DNA of 7,612 nt, taken from the NCBI GenBank assembly GCA_046306335.1, contig JBKDXM010000094.1:1-7612 (forward strand). Reading direction: 5' to 3'. A program made the translations under genes and the position numbers. Below are positions 1 through 5,810 of the stretch, one piece after another (position 1 is the first letter of the stretch; each line of letters opens with the position of its first letter). The stretch comes from UBA2386 sp046306335 (lineage in GTDB: Bacteria > Planctomycetota > UBA1135 > UBA2386). The notes below the pieces were generated by a model that ran no database searches, was not told the DNA's origin, and saw only the letters and a list, made by a program, of their open reading frames with translations.

Positions 1-2
1 TG

Positions 3-533
3 CGGCAGCACCTGCCGCGGTTGCGCAACCGCAAGGAGCGCGCGGCGCTGCTCACCCACTTCGCGCGCGGCAAGGACCGGTTCGGCTTCCGGCTGCTGCA
101 CTTCGCCATCCTCAACGACCACCTGCACTTCGTCGTCGAGGCCAAGGACCGCACCGCGCTCAGCCGCGGCCTGCAGGGGCTGCTCATCCGGCTAGCGCGC
201 GGACTCAACAAGCTCTGGGGCCGCAAGGGCAAGGTCTTCGCCGACCGCTACCACGATCGCGCGCTCAAGAGCCCGCGTGAGGTGCGCAACGCGCTGGTCT
301 ACGTGCTGGGGAACGGCCGCAAGCACGCCGCACAGGGCCGCATGATCGCGCACTTCGACGGGCCGGACATGTTCACTTCGGCGCCGTGGTTCGACGGCTT
401 CGTCGAGACGATCGAAGTGCGCGGCATCGACGGCATCCCGCTGCCGGTCGCGCGCGCACGCACGTGGCTGGCGAACGACGGCTGGCGACGGCTCGGCAAG
501 ATCGGCCTCGAGGAGCAGCCGAAGATCGGTTGA
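3..533 (+). CDS. REP-associated tyrosine transposase (RAYT, Y1/HUH family), 5' end missing
   Basis: This is the 3' part of a Y1 (IS200/TnpA-like) single-strand DNA transposase of the REP-associated group, open at the left edge, so 176 residues are visible and probably a few tens are missing. The HUH metal-binding motif is seen as NDHLHFVVE, with its two histidines encoded at 120-122 and 126-128. It is followed by the RAYT-typical stretch ALSRGLQGLLIRLARGLNK, then GKVFADRYH and RNALVYVLGNGRKH. The tyrosine of YVLGN (300-302) is the likely nucleophile, inferred from its position in the family. Known family members nick and join single-stranded REP hairpins and are usually domesticated single-copy genes rather than active insertion sequences. 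No terminal insertion-sequence ends are visible here. A TTG at 21 could be read as a start, but the reading frame and family similarity continue upstream of it (RQHLPR), so the gene is treated as partial. The family call is firm; activity is unknown. Confidence 0.85.
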   Translation, partial: RQHLPRLRNRKERAALLTHFARGKDRFGFRLLHFAILNDHLHFVVEAKDRTALSRGLQGLLIRLARGLNKLWGRKGKVFADRYHDRALKSPREVRNALVYVLGNGRKHAAQGRMIAHFDGPDMFTSAPWFDGFVETIEVRGIDGIPLPVARARTWLANDGWRRLGKIGLEEQPKIG

Positions 534-735
534 GGCGCGCGCTGCGCGGCCGAGCCGGCCAGAGACGTTGCGGGCGAACCGAGAACACCGACCGCCGCGC
601 CGCCACGGCGACGGCCTGGGAAGAGGGCCGCACGGCGGGCTAGGGCGTGCCCACAGCGCTCCAACTTGGCCCGCCCAGCGCCGCGTCTCCGTTCCTCATC
701 CCTCCCAGGCCTTCGCAGCCCCACCCGCCGCGGTT

Positions 736-761
736 GGCGTCGCCGTTGCGCCCGCGACGCC
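736..761 (-). terminator. Possible 3' hairpin of the beta-helix gene
   Basis: GGCGTCGC (736-743) and GCGACGCC (754-761) form a perfect 8-bp inverted repeat around a 10-nt loop, starting about 42 nt past the stop codon of the minus-strand beta-helix gene. There is no T-run after it, so it could be a Rho-type or stabilising 3' hairpin rather than a classical intrinsic terminator. In DNA this GC-rich, an 8-bp repeat could also arise by chance. Confidence 0.3.
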
Positions 762-803
762 TCTGGCCGCGTCCCCTGCCGCTTCCACGCCACCCGCCGG
801 CCT

Positions 804-1997
804 TCACTGCACCGCGAAGGCCACCGGTGCGCCGAGCGCCAGCGCGACACCGTCCCACACGACGGCCTGCGCAGCGAAGCCTTGTCCGCGCAGCAGCCCG
901 GCCGGCAGCGCGATCGAAGTCCCGACCTGACCACCCGCCGGCACGACGACGGCGGGGACGATCGCCGCGCTCCCCGCGTCCACCCCAAGCGTGCCGAGCG
1001 CCGTGCTGATCAGCGCCGTCGGCAAGCTGATGGCCAGCCACACCGAGGCCCCCGCCGGGGCGGCCGTCCTCACGTCGAGCGGCTGGCCGGCGACCGCGGG
1101 CGTCGCGCACCACGACACGGGCACGGCTGCCGCTGCGAACGCGGCCGTGCCCGCAGTCGTTGGCTGGCCGATGCCTGCGGCGAGCACGACCGCCGGGTCG
1201 ATGCGCACCGACCCGCCGTTGGCGACGATCGCCGTGCCGCCCGTCGCGCTGCTCGGCGGTCCGGCCGACACGATCGCGCCCGCGCCGCCGCCGATGCGCA
1301 CCACGCTGTTGGTCGCCGCGATCGCAGCCCACGGCGCGTTGGGGCCGGCGCCGAGTCCGCCGGTGCGGAACACCGGCTGCACGACGTCGACCTCCGCGTT
1401 GGTCGCTTCCACGCACGGCCCCCCGCCGACGCGGATCCGGGTCAGGCCCAGCCAGCAAGACGACAGCACCACGCGACTGCTGTCGACGCGCACCGCCGGC
1501 GTGCCGAAGTCGACGACGTCGCGCAACACGACGGACGCGCACTGGTCGACGACGATCGCCGGCCCGCTCGGAAAGAAGAAGTCCGGCGAACGCGCCTGCA
1601 GGTTGTCGAGTTCGACGCGACCGGCGCAGTTCTGCAGCACGATGCGGAGCTCGCCGTCCTGGATCGACTGGAACCCCGCCATGCGGAACGTGCTGCCCGC
1701 GGGCAGGCCGACGACCTGGATGGGCGTCGCCAGCGTCGTCAGCGGCACGCCATTGGCATCGCCGACGATCGTCAGCCCTTTGTTGGTGGTGAAGCCGCCG
1801 AGCGACTCGCCGAACGTCGGCTGCTGGCAGACGATCACGTCGCCATCGGCCGCCGTCGCGACCGCTGCCGCGAGGCTCTGGAACTGCGCGCCTGCGCCGG
1901 GGGTGGCGTTGACCGTCCACGTCGTCTGCGCCGCGAGCGCAGCGCAGCACCCGTACGCGACCCACCAACCCCGAACGCACGACGATGGAACGACCAT
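804..1997 (-). CDS. Secreted protein of unknown function with probable right-handed beta-helix
   Basis: A 397-residue exported protein. Residues 1 to about 23 look like a signal peptide: short N-region, an arginine at 9, a hydrophobic stretch WWVAYGCCAALA, and cleavage near ALA/AQ. The mature protein begins TTWTVNATPGAGAQFQSLAA and continues to DGDVIVCQ, a layout common at the start of parallel beta-helix (pectate-lyase-like) extracellular proteins. Residues of roughly 60-290 are short beta-prone segments rich in Val, Gly and Asn, such as SVVLRDVVDF, AVRVDSSRVVLSS and AIVANGGSVRIDP, which fits helix coils, though no strict repeat length is obvious. The last 107 residues are a hydrophobic Ala/Val-rich beta-type domain ending VAFAVQ, perhaps a C-terminal sandwich or sorting domain (inference). 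The frame is open upstream, with ATGs at 2024 and 2078 and further back; the ATG at 1997 was chosen because it gives a compact signal peptide and has a -10-like hexamer 10 nt upstream. No catalytic residues are recognised. It is transcribed divergently from tkt. Confidence 0.78.
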   Translation of the reverse strand: MVVPSSCVRGWWVAYGCCAALAAQTTWTVNATPGAGAQFQSLAAAVATAADGDVIVCQQPTFGESLGGFTTNKGLTIVGDANGVPLTTLATPIQVVGLPAGSTFRMAGFQSIQDGELRIVLQNCAGRVELDNLQARSPDFFFPSGPAIVVDQCASVVLRDVVDFGTPAVRVDSSRVVLSSCWLGLTRIRVGGGPCVEATNAEVDVVQPVFRTGGLGAGPNAPWAAIAATNSVVRIGGGAGAIVSAGPPSSATGGTAIVANGGSVRIDPAVVLAAGIGQPTTAGTAAFAAAAVPVSWCATPAVAGQPLDVRTAAPAGASVWLAISLPTALISTALGTLGVDAGSAAIVPAVVVPAGGQVGTSIALPAGLLRGQGFAAQAVVWDGVALALGAPVAFAVQ

Positions 1998-2007
1998 GCG
2001 GACGCGG

Positions 2008-2013
2008 ATCGTA
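2008..2013 (-). promoter_or_regulatory. -10-like hexamer TACGAT before the beta-helix gene
   Basis: On the minus strand TACGAT ends 10 nt before the ATG at 1997. No AGGAGG-like ribosome binding site lies between them. No convincing -35 is seen at the usual distance. If functional it would place transcription initiation at or just before the start codon. Confidence 0.35.
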
Positions 2014-2083
2014 CCGCAGGGCATCGCCGCCCGAGCGACGGCGGAGCGCCGGCGAACGGCCGGACGACCACGCACCATGGCGA

Positions 2084-2120
2084 CCCACCACCCCCCGCGC
2101 CATCGCACCCCGCCACCCCC
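2084..2120 (-). other. Four-run G tract (possible G-quadruplex) between divergent promoters
   Basis: Read on the minus strand this stretch has four G-runs: 5 at 2116-2120, 4 at 2108-2111, 6 at 2091-2096 and 3 at 2084-2086. The loops are 4, 11 and 4 nt. That meets a relaxed quadruplex pattern with one long loop. It occupies the place where a -35 element for tkt would be expected, in the 145-nt region between the divergent beta-helix gene and tkt. Whether it folds is unknown, and C-rich tracts are not rare in this GC-rich DNA. Confidence 0.35.
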
Positions 2121-2125
2121 ACGGC

Positions 2126-2131
2126 TAGATT
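2126..2131 (+). promoter_or_regulatory. -10-like hexamer TAGATT before transketolase
   Basis: TAGATT is the only AT-rich patch in the C-rich leader and ends 11 nt before the tkt ATG at 2143. The bases between (GGCCCACCGCC) contain no Shine-Dalgarno sequence. The usual -10 to +1 spacing would give an mRNA leader of about 4 nt or less. Confidence 0.42.
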
Positions 2132-2142
2132 GGCCCACCGCC

Positions 2143-4128
2143 ATGACCGCCGCCCCAGCCACGTCCAACGATCTCACCCTCGTCGCCAACGTCCTCCGCG
2201 GCCTCGCGATGGACGCCGTGCAGAAGGCCGACTCCGGCCACCCGGGCATGCCGATGGGCATGGCGGACGTCGCCGCCGTGCTGTGGCTGGAGTTCCTGCG
2301 CTGGAGCCCGAGCGAGCCGCAGTGGGCCGGCCGCGACCGCTTCGTGCTGTCGGGCGGGCACGGCTCGATGCTGCTGTACTCGCTGCTGCACCTCGGCGGT
2401 TACCCGCTGCCGATGGACGAGCTCAAGCGCTTCCGCCAGTTGCACAGCAAGACGCCGGGCCACCCCGAGTTCGGCGAGACGGTCGGCGTCGAGACCACCA
2501 CCGGCCCGCTCGGCCAGGGCTTCGCCAACGCCGTCGGCCTCGCCATCGCCGCCCAGATGGAAGCCGCGCGCTTCCAGAACCCGCTGCTGGCGACGCGCGT
2601 CTTCGTCACCGCCGGCGACGGCGACCTGATGGAGGGCCTCAGCTACGAAGCCGCGTCCCTCGCCGGCCACCTGCGGCTCGGCAACCTCGTCTGCCTGTTC
2701 GACGACAACGGCATCACCATCGAAGGCCACACCGACCTCGCCACCAGCGAGGACATCGGCAAGCGCTTCGAAGCACAGGGCTGGGCGGTGCAGCACTGCG
2801 ACGGCCACGATGCGGCGGCGATCCGCAAGGCGCTCGCCTGCGCGACCGCCGCCACCGACCGGCCGCAGCTGATCTGCTGCCGCACGACGATCGGCAAGGG
2901 CAGCCCCAACAAGGCCAACACGCACGAAGTGCACGGCGCGCCGCTCGGCAAGGACGAGATCGCGCTGACCAAGAAGGCGCTCGGCCTGCCGGCCGACGAC
3001 TTCTGGGTGCCGGACGCCGCGCGCGCCGCGTTCGCCGCCGCCGCCGCCAGGAACGACGCCCTGCGCGCGCAGTGGCACGCCGGCATGCAGGCCTACGCCC
3101 ACCAGCACCCGGACCTCCACCGGCAGTGGCAGGCCTTCCGCGACCGCGCCGTGCCGGCCGACCTGCTCGAACAACTCGTCGCCGCCGCCGGTGCTGAGCC
3201 CGCGGCGACGCGCGCGCTGTCGGGCAACGTGCTCAACAAGGCCGCCGAGTTGGTGCCAGGATTCGTCAGCGGCAGCGCCGACCTCGACCCGTCGACGAAG
3301 ACCCGCATCAAGAAGTCGGGCTCGTTCACGCCGAAGGACCGCGCCGGCCGCACGCTGCACTACGGCATCCGCGAGCACGCCATGGGTGCCGTGCTCAACG
3401 GCATCGCGCTGCACAGCGGCTTCCTGCCGGCGGGCAGCACGTTCCTGGTGTTCGCCGACTACATGCGCACGCCGATCCGGCTGGCGTCGCTGATGCGTAT
3501 CCCGACGACGTTCGTGTTCACGCACGACAGCCTGATGGTCGGCGAGGACGGCCCGACCCACCAACCCGTCGAGCAGCTCGCGACGCTGCGCGTGATCCCC
3601 AACCTGCACGTCTTCCGTCCGGCGGACGGCGCGGAGACCGCGGCGGCGTGGACGCACGCGCTGTCGCGCCGCGACGGCCCGGTGGCGCTGGCGCTCACGC
3701 GGCAGAACCTGCCGAAGCTGCCACACGCCGCCGGCTGGACCGCGCGCGACGCCCTGCGCGGCGGCTACGTGCTCGTCGACGCGCCGGGTGCCGTGGCGAC
3801 GATCGTCGCCACCGGCGCCGAGGTCGGCCTCGCCGTCGACGCCGCCGCGCTGCTCGGCCAGCAGGGCGTGCCGACGCGCGTCGTGTCGATGCCGTGCGTC
3901 GAACTCTTCCTGCACCAGGACGCCGCCTTCCGCGCCGCCGTGCTCGGCACGGCCGCCGTGTTCACGCTGGAGATGGGCCGCCCCGAGCTGTGGTGCCAGT
4001 TCACCGGCCGCCTCGACCGCTGCATCGGCCAGACGACCTTCGGCGCCAGCGCGCCGGCCAAGCACGTCGCCGAGCACTTCGGCTTCGCGCCGGCGAAGGT
4101 CGCCGAACGGGTGCGCGCGGCGCTGTGA
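2143..4128 (+). CDS. tkt: Transketolase
   Basis: A complete thiamine-diphosphate enzyme of 661 residues, the normal length for bacterial transketolases. It moves two-carbon ketol units between sugar phosphates in the non-oxidative pentose phosphate pathway, in the cytoplasm. The N-terminal pyrophosphate domain carries H33 (SGHPG), H73 (GGHGS), H107 (PGHPEF) and the ThDP/metal motif GDGDLMEG (158-165) through DDN (187-189), with H264 in THEVHGAPLG. The pyrimidine domain has R357, D380 (GSADLDPS), the catalytic glutamate E411 in REHAMGAV, F434, H461, D469, H473 (GEDGPTHQPVEQ) and R520. From about residue 355 onward these line up with E. coli TktA numbering almost one to one. The C-terminal domain (about 545-661) has VATGAEV and TTFGASAPAK. 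The frame is open far upstream, but the first residues that fit the family follow the ATG at 2143, which also has a -10-like TAGATT 11 nt upstream. It stands alone, divergent from the beta-helix gene, and nothing key is missing. Confidence 0.97.
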   Translation: MTAAPATSNDLTLVANVLRGLAMDAVQKADSGHPGMPMGMADVAAVLWLEFLRWSPSEPQWAGRDRFVLSGGHGSMLLYSLLHLGGYPLPMDELKRFRQLHSKTPGHPEFGETVGVETTTGPLGQGFANAVGLAIAAQMEAARFQNPLLATRVFVTAGDGDLMEGLSYEAASLAGHLRLGNLVCLFDDNGITIEGHTDLATSEDIGKRFEAQGWAVQHCDGHDAAAIRKALACATAATDRPQLICCRTTIGKGSPNKANTHEVHGAPLGKDEIALTKKALGLPADDFWVPDAARAAFAAAAARNDALRAQWHAGMQAYAHQHPDLHRQWQAFRDRAVPADLLEQLVAAAGAEPAATRALSGNVLNKAAELVPGFVSGSADLDPSTKTRIKKSGSFTPKDRAGRTLHYGIREHAMGAVLNGIALHSGFLPAGSTFLVFADYMRTPIRLASLMRIPTTFVFTHDSLMVGEDGPTHQPVEQLATLRVIPNLHVFRPADGAETAAAWTHALSRRDGPVALALTRQNLPKLPHAAGWTARDALRGGYVLVDAPGAVATIVATGAEVGLAVDAAALLGQQGVPTRVVSMPCVELFLHQDAAFRAAVLGTAAVFTLEMGRPELWCQFTGRLDRCIGQTTFGASAPAKHVAEHFGFAPAKVAERVRAAL

Positions 4129-4142
4129 CCGGCGCGCGCGCA

Positions 4143-4173
4143 TGCGGTGGCGAGCGGCCTGCTTGCCGCCGCG
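4143..4173 (+). terminator. Strong 13-bp hairpin after transketolase
   Basis: Beginning 14 nt past the tkt stop, 4143-4155 pairs with 4161-4173 over 13 positions around the 5-nt loop GGCCT. Ten are Watson-Crick pairs and three are G-U pairs (4152/4164, 4148/4168, 4143/4173). The G-U pairs exist only in plus-strand RNA, since the other strand would have A-C mismatches, which points to a function in the tkt transcript. No U-run follows, only CTT, so it may be a Rho-assisted terminator or a 3'-end protecting stem. Confidence 0.5.
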
Positions 4174-4284
4174 CTTGACCGCGCATGCGGCGACGACGAC
4201 GCAGCTCGGCCGTGGTTCGACGCCGGCGAGCGCTACGGCCCGCGGGTCAGCGTCCGCCTCGGCGTCGAACTCGCGCGGGCGCCC

Positions 4285-4303
4285 GACCTGTCCAGGACAG
4301 GTC
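4285..4303. repeat. Perfect 19-bp palindrome (9-1-9)
   Basis: GACCTGTCC (4285-4293) and GGACAGGTC (4295-4303) are perfect inverted copies around a single A. The palindrome overlaps the 3' end of the DUF5615 remnant, where on the minus strand it reads as part of RDLSWTGR. A 9-bp arm with no mismatch is unlikely by chance at a given site. It could be a binding site for a dimeric regulator, a REP-like unit or a hairpin. No second copy occurs in this window. Confidence 0.55.
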
Positions 4304-4512
4304 ACGCAGCCGGATGCGGTCGTTCTCGATCACGGCGAACACGCCGTGCCAATGTTCCCGCGCAGCCAGAGCAGCAAGGCAGCGCACCGCCAACGCTGCG
4401 GCGGAACGATCCACGATGCGAAGCAGCACGCGCCCGCGCCAACCTCGACGCCCCGCGCAACGTCGTGGCCCGCAGCGCGCAACGCGACGACGATCCGCTT
4501 CGGCACATCGAG
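4285..4512 (-). pseudogene. Degraded DUF5615 (PIN-like, toxin-type) gene, internally deleted and frameshifted
   Basis: Two pieces of one protein family lie in order on the minus strand in different frames. The N-terminal piece (4512 to about 4429) reads LDVPKRIVVALRAAGHDVAR followed by GVEVGAGA, the usual opening of DUF5615 proteins (ALRxAGHDV, then EvaPGa). The C-terminal piece (4438 to about 4285) reads GRVLLRIVDRS, then LAAREHWHGVFAVIENDR and IRLRDL, matching the family's ending (GVLLLR, then a short helix, then GxFxVVxxxRIRxR). The middle, which should carry the second conserved Asp (a TxDxDF-type motif) and roughly 35-40 residues, is missing. The join is out of frame and an in-frame TGA (4515-4513) precedes the first piece, so no intact start exists. 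The family is about 115-120 residues and is often paired with DUF433 antitoxins; no partner is seen. The family assignment is from memory of its pattern and not from a search. Confidence 0.55.
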
Positions 4513-4555
4513 TCAGCCTGCCCGTCCGACCGCGATCGACAACCACCCCATCGCC

Positions 4556-5587
4556 CTACAACCCCACGCGCTCGCCCTGCGCCGCGATCGCGAAGCCGCG
4601 CGCTTTGAGCTGGCGCCGCAGCGCCGCGTCATGCAGCGCCGGGTTGGTGTGGTTGAGGTGCACGAAGCGGATCGTCCCCGGCCGCGCCTTGGCGACGTCG
4701 GCGAGGCGGTCCATCGTGCGCGTCATCAGCGGGTGCGGGATCTCGGCGAGCAGGCGATCCGGCAGTTCGCGGCCGTCGTAGAACGTGCCGTCGACGTACG
4801 CGACGTCGACGTCCTCCAGCAGCCGTTCGAGCAGGCCCGGCGCCTTCTCCCACGCGTCGACGTCGGGCACGAACAGCAGCTTGCGGCGTGGGCCCTGCAG
4901 CACGAACGCCATCGTGTCGGAGAACTCGTCGCGGTGCGGCACCGCGATCGGCGTGACCAGCAGACCCGGCCACGGCGCAACCGCCTCGCCGACGACGAAC
5001 GGCCGCACGTCGAGCTGCCGCAGCGCGACCAACTGCTTCCACGGCGCGTTGGTGCGCACGAACTCGCCAAACCGCGGCGAGCAGTGCAGCGGCACCTCCT
5101 TGCTGCCGGCGACCTCGCGGCCGAACCACGCCAGCCCGAGGTAGTGGCCGAGGTGCGCGTGCGTCGTCAGCACCGCGTCGACCGGCTGCCTGCCGCGGCC
5201 CGCGACGCCCGCCGCGGCGTGCAGCAGATCGACCTGCGCCTCGATCGCCGGCGTCGCCTCGACCAGCAGCAGCTTCCCGGCGCGCCGGTCGACGACGCCG
5301 AGCGCTGCCGGATGCAGCGCGCGGCCGTCGAGGCGCGCGCCTTCGCAGCACGGCTGCTCGCAACCGAAGTGCGGCACGCCGCCGTCCTGGGCGACGCCGA
5401 GCACCACCACCTCGACGTCGCTGGCGCCGAACAGCGCTTCGTCTGCGGGCCGCGGGAACGCACCGAGCGCACGCGCCGGCGGCGCGGCGCAGGCAGCGAG
5501 CAGTGCGGAGGCCAGACCAACGCCGAGTGCAACCGCGCGACGAACCCCCGACCCACTGCGGCGACCCAGGCGTGATCGAACGGGCAT
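4556..5587 (-). CDS. PqqB-like metallo-beta-lactamase-fold lipoprotein
   Basis: A 343-residue metallo-beta-lactamase-fold protein of the PqqB-like group. Residues 1-33 form a lipoprotein signal: arginines (RSRLGRR, VRR), a hydrophobic run and the lipobox LAAC with C33 as the lipidated residue. Ala at +2 suggests the outer membrane if the cell is a diderm. The mature domain opens with VVVLGVAQDGG (to about 70), then HFGCEQPCC, whose Cys76, 80 and 81 resemble the structural zinc cluster of PqqB. The metal motif is THAHLGH (H143, H145, H148), where the usual HxHxDH aspartate is Gly147. Further candidate ligands are H218 (VPHRDE), D242 (FVPDVD) and H310/H313 (VHLNHTNP); VDGTFYDGREL (265-275) is also family-like. 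The substrate is unknown, and no pqqA, C, D or E gene is nearby, so PQQ synthesis should not be assumed. ATG 5587 was preferred over GTG 5596, which falls inside the -10-like TAGAGT. It is 323 nt downstream of fhs on the same strand, probably with its own promoter. Confidence 0.85.
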   Translation of the reverse strand: MPVRSRLGRRSGSGVRRAVALGVGLASALLAACAAPPARALGAFPRPADEALFGASDVEVVVLGVAQDGGVPHFGCEQPCCEGARLDGRALHPAALGVVDRRAGKLLLVEATPAIEAQVDLLHAAAGVAGRGRQPVDAVLTTHAHLGHYLGLAWFGREVAGSKEVPLHCSPRFGEFVRTNAPWKQLVALRQLDVRPFVVGEAVAPWPGLLVTPIAVPHRDEFSDTMAFVLQGPRRKLLFVPDVDAWEKAPGLLERLLEDVDVAYVDGTFYDGRELPDRLLAEIPHPLMTRTMDRLADVAKARPGTIRFVHLNHTNPALHDAALRRQLKARGFAIAAQGERVGL

Positions 5588-5594
5588 CCGGAGC

Positions 5595-5600
5595 ACTCTA
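5595..5600 (-). promoter_or_regulatory. -10-like hexamer TAGAGT before the PqqB-like gene
   Basis: On the minus strand TAGAGT ends 7 nt before the ATG at 5587, exactly the distance expected between a -10 box and a transcription start lying on the start codon. TCGTGA (5623-5618), 17 nt upstream, is a weak -35 candidate. No Shine-Dalgarno sequence is visible; the GAG inside the hexamer is the only purine-rich triplet at a suitable distance. Confidence 0.4.
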
Positions 5601-5760
5601 CGGCGGGCCCGCGTCCCTCACGAGTTCCGCACGCCCCACGGCAACGCGTGCGTGCCTGCTGCCACGCTGCGCAAGCCGTGCCGCACGTTGCGAGCAACGA
5701 CGCACGCGCATCGACTGCGGGAAGGCAGCGAACACGCGGACTCGACGTGCGGCGACGCGC

Positions 5761-5810
5761 GAAGCGCTTCCAACCGCACGCGCGTGCGCGACAAGGGCAC
5801 GGAGCGCTCC
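5761..5810. repeat. Cluster of three perfect palindromes
   Basis: GAAGCGCTTC (5761-5770), CGCACGCGCGTGCG (5775-5788) and GGAGCGCTCC (5801-5810) are each perfect palindromes. The outer two share the core AGCGCT and their centres are exactly 40 bp apart, about four helical turns. The cluster runs directly into the 40-nt inverted repeat at 5808-5847. It may be a composite REP-like element or operator sites; neither is shown. Confidence 0.45.

Larger units (their letters stand above)
4129..4555. other. 427-nt spacer between tkt and the PqqB-like gene
   Basis: Both flanking genes end here (convergent 3' ends). The spacer holds a long tkt 3' hairpin (4143-4173), a degraded DUF5615 gene on the minus strand (about 4285-4512) and a perfect 19-bp palindrome (4285-4303). 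An 11-bp direct repeat, CGCGCATGCGG, occurs at 4137-4147 and 4180-4190 on either side of the tkt hairpin. Between 4175 and 4284 third-position G/C bias is high in more than one frame, but no frame there gives a protein I recognise or a plausible start and stop. Confidence 0.6.

Noticed and set aside
640..2103. 487-residue minus-strand open frame overlapping the beta-helix gene
   Set aside because: It is Arg/Gly-rich in a frame offset from the real gene and contains no signal peptide or domain.
991..2142. N-terminal extension of transketolase by 384 residues
   Set aside because: The extension is antisense to the beta-helix gene and unlike any transketolase; the family match begins right after the ATG at 2143.
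1998..2261. N-terminal extension of the beta-helix protein to an upstream start at 2261
   Set aside because: It would overlap the tkt start, and it puts an Arg-rich non-family stretch before the signal peptide.
666..3197. 843-residue plus-strand open frame across the beta-helix gene and tkt
   Set aside because: It is a low-complexity Arg/Ala/Pro frame overlapping two well supported genes in other frames.
2125..4305. 726-residue open frame on the minus strand
   Set aside because: It runs antisense to transketolase, has an Arg/Ala/Gly-heavy composition typical of a GC-rich shadow frame, and shows no family motifs.
4247..4546. 99-residue minus-strand ORF taken as an intact gene
   Set aside because: Only its second half looks like DUF5615; the first part is Arg/Cys-rich noise and the true N-terminal homology lies in another frame, so it is better read as a pseudogene.
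4147..4608. 153-residue plus-strand ORF after tkt
   Set aside because: Its first third has coding-like third positions, but it starts inside the tkt 3' hairpin, matches nothing known, loses codon bias after 4290 and runs into the end of the convergent gene.
3..5587. RAYT, DUF5615 remnant and PqqB-like gene as parts of one defence or mobile system
   Set aside because: They are on different strands, separated by housekeeping genes, one is broken and one is a lipoprotein. Nothing in spacing or sequence links them.
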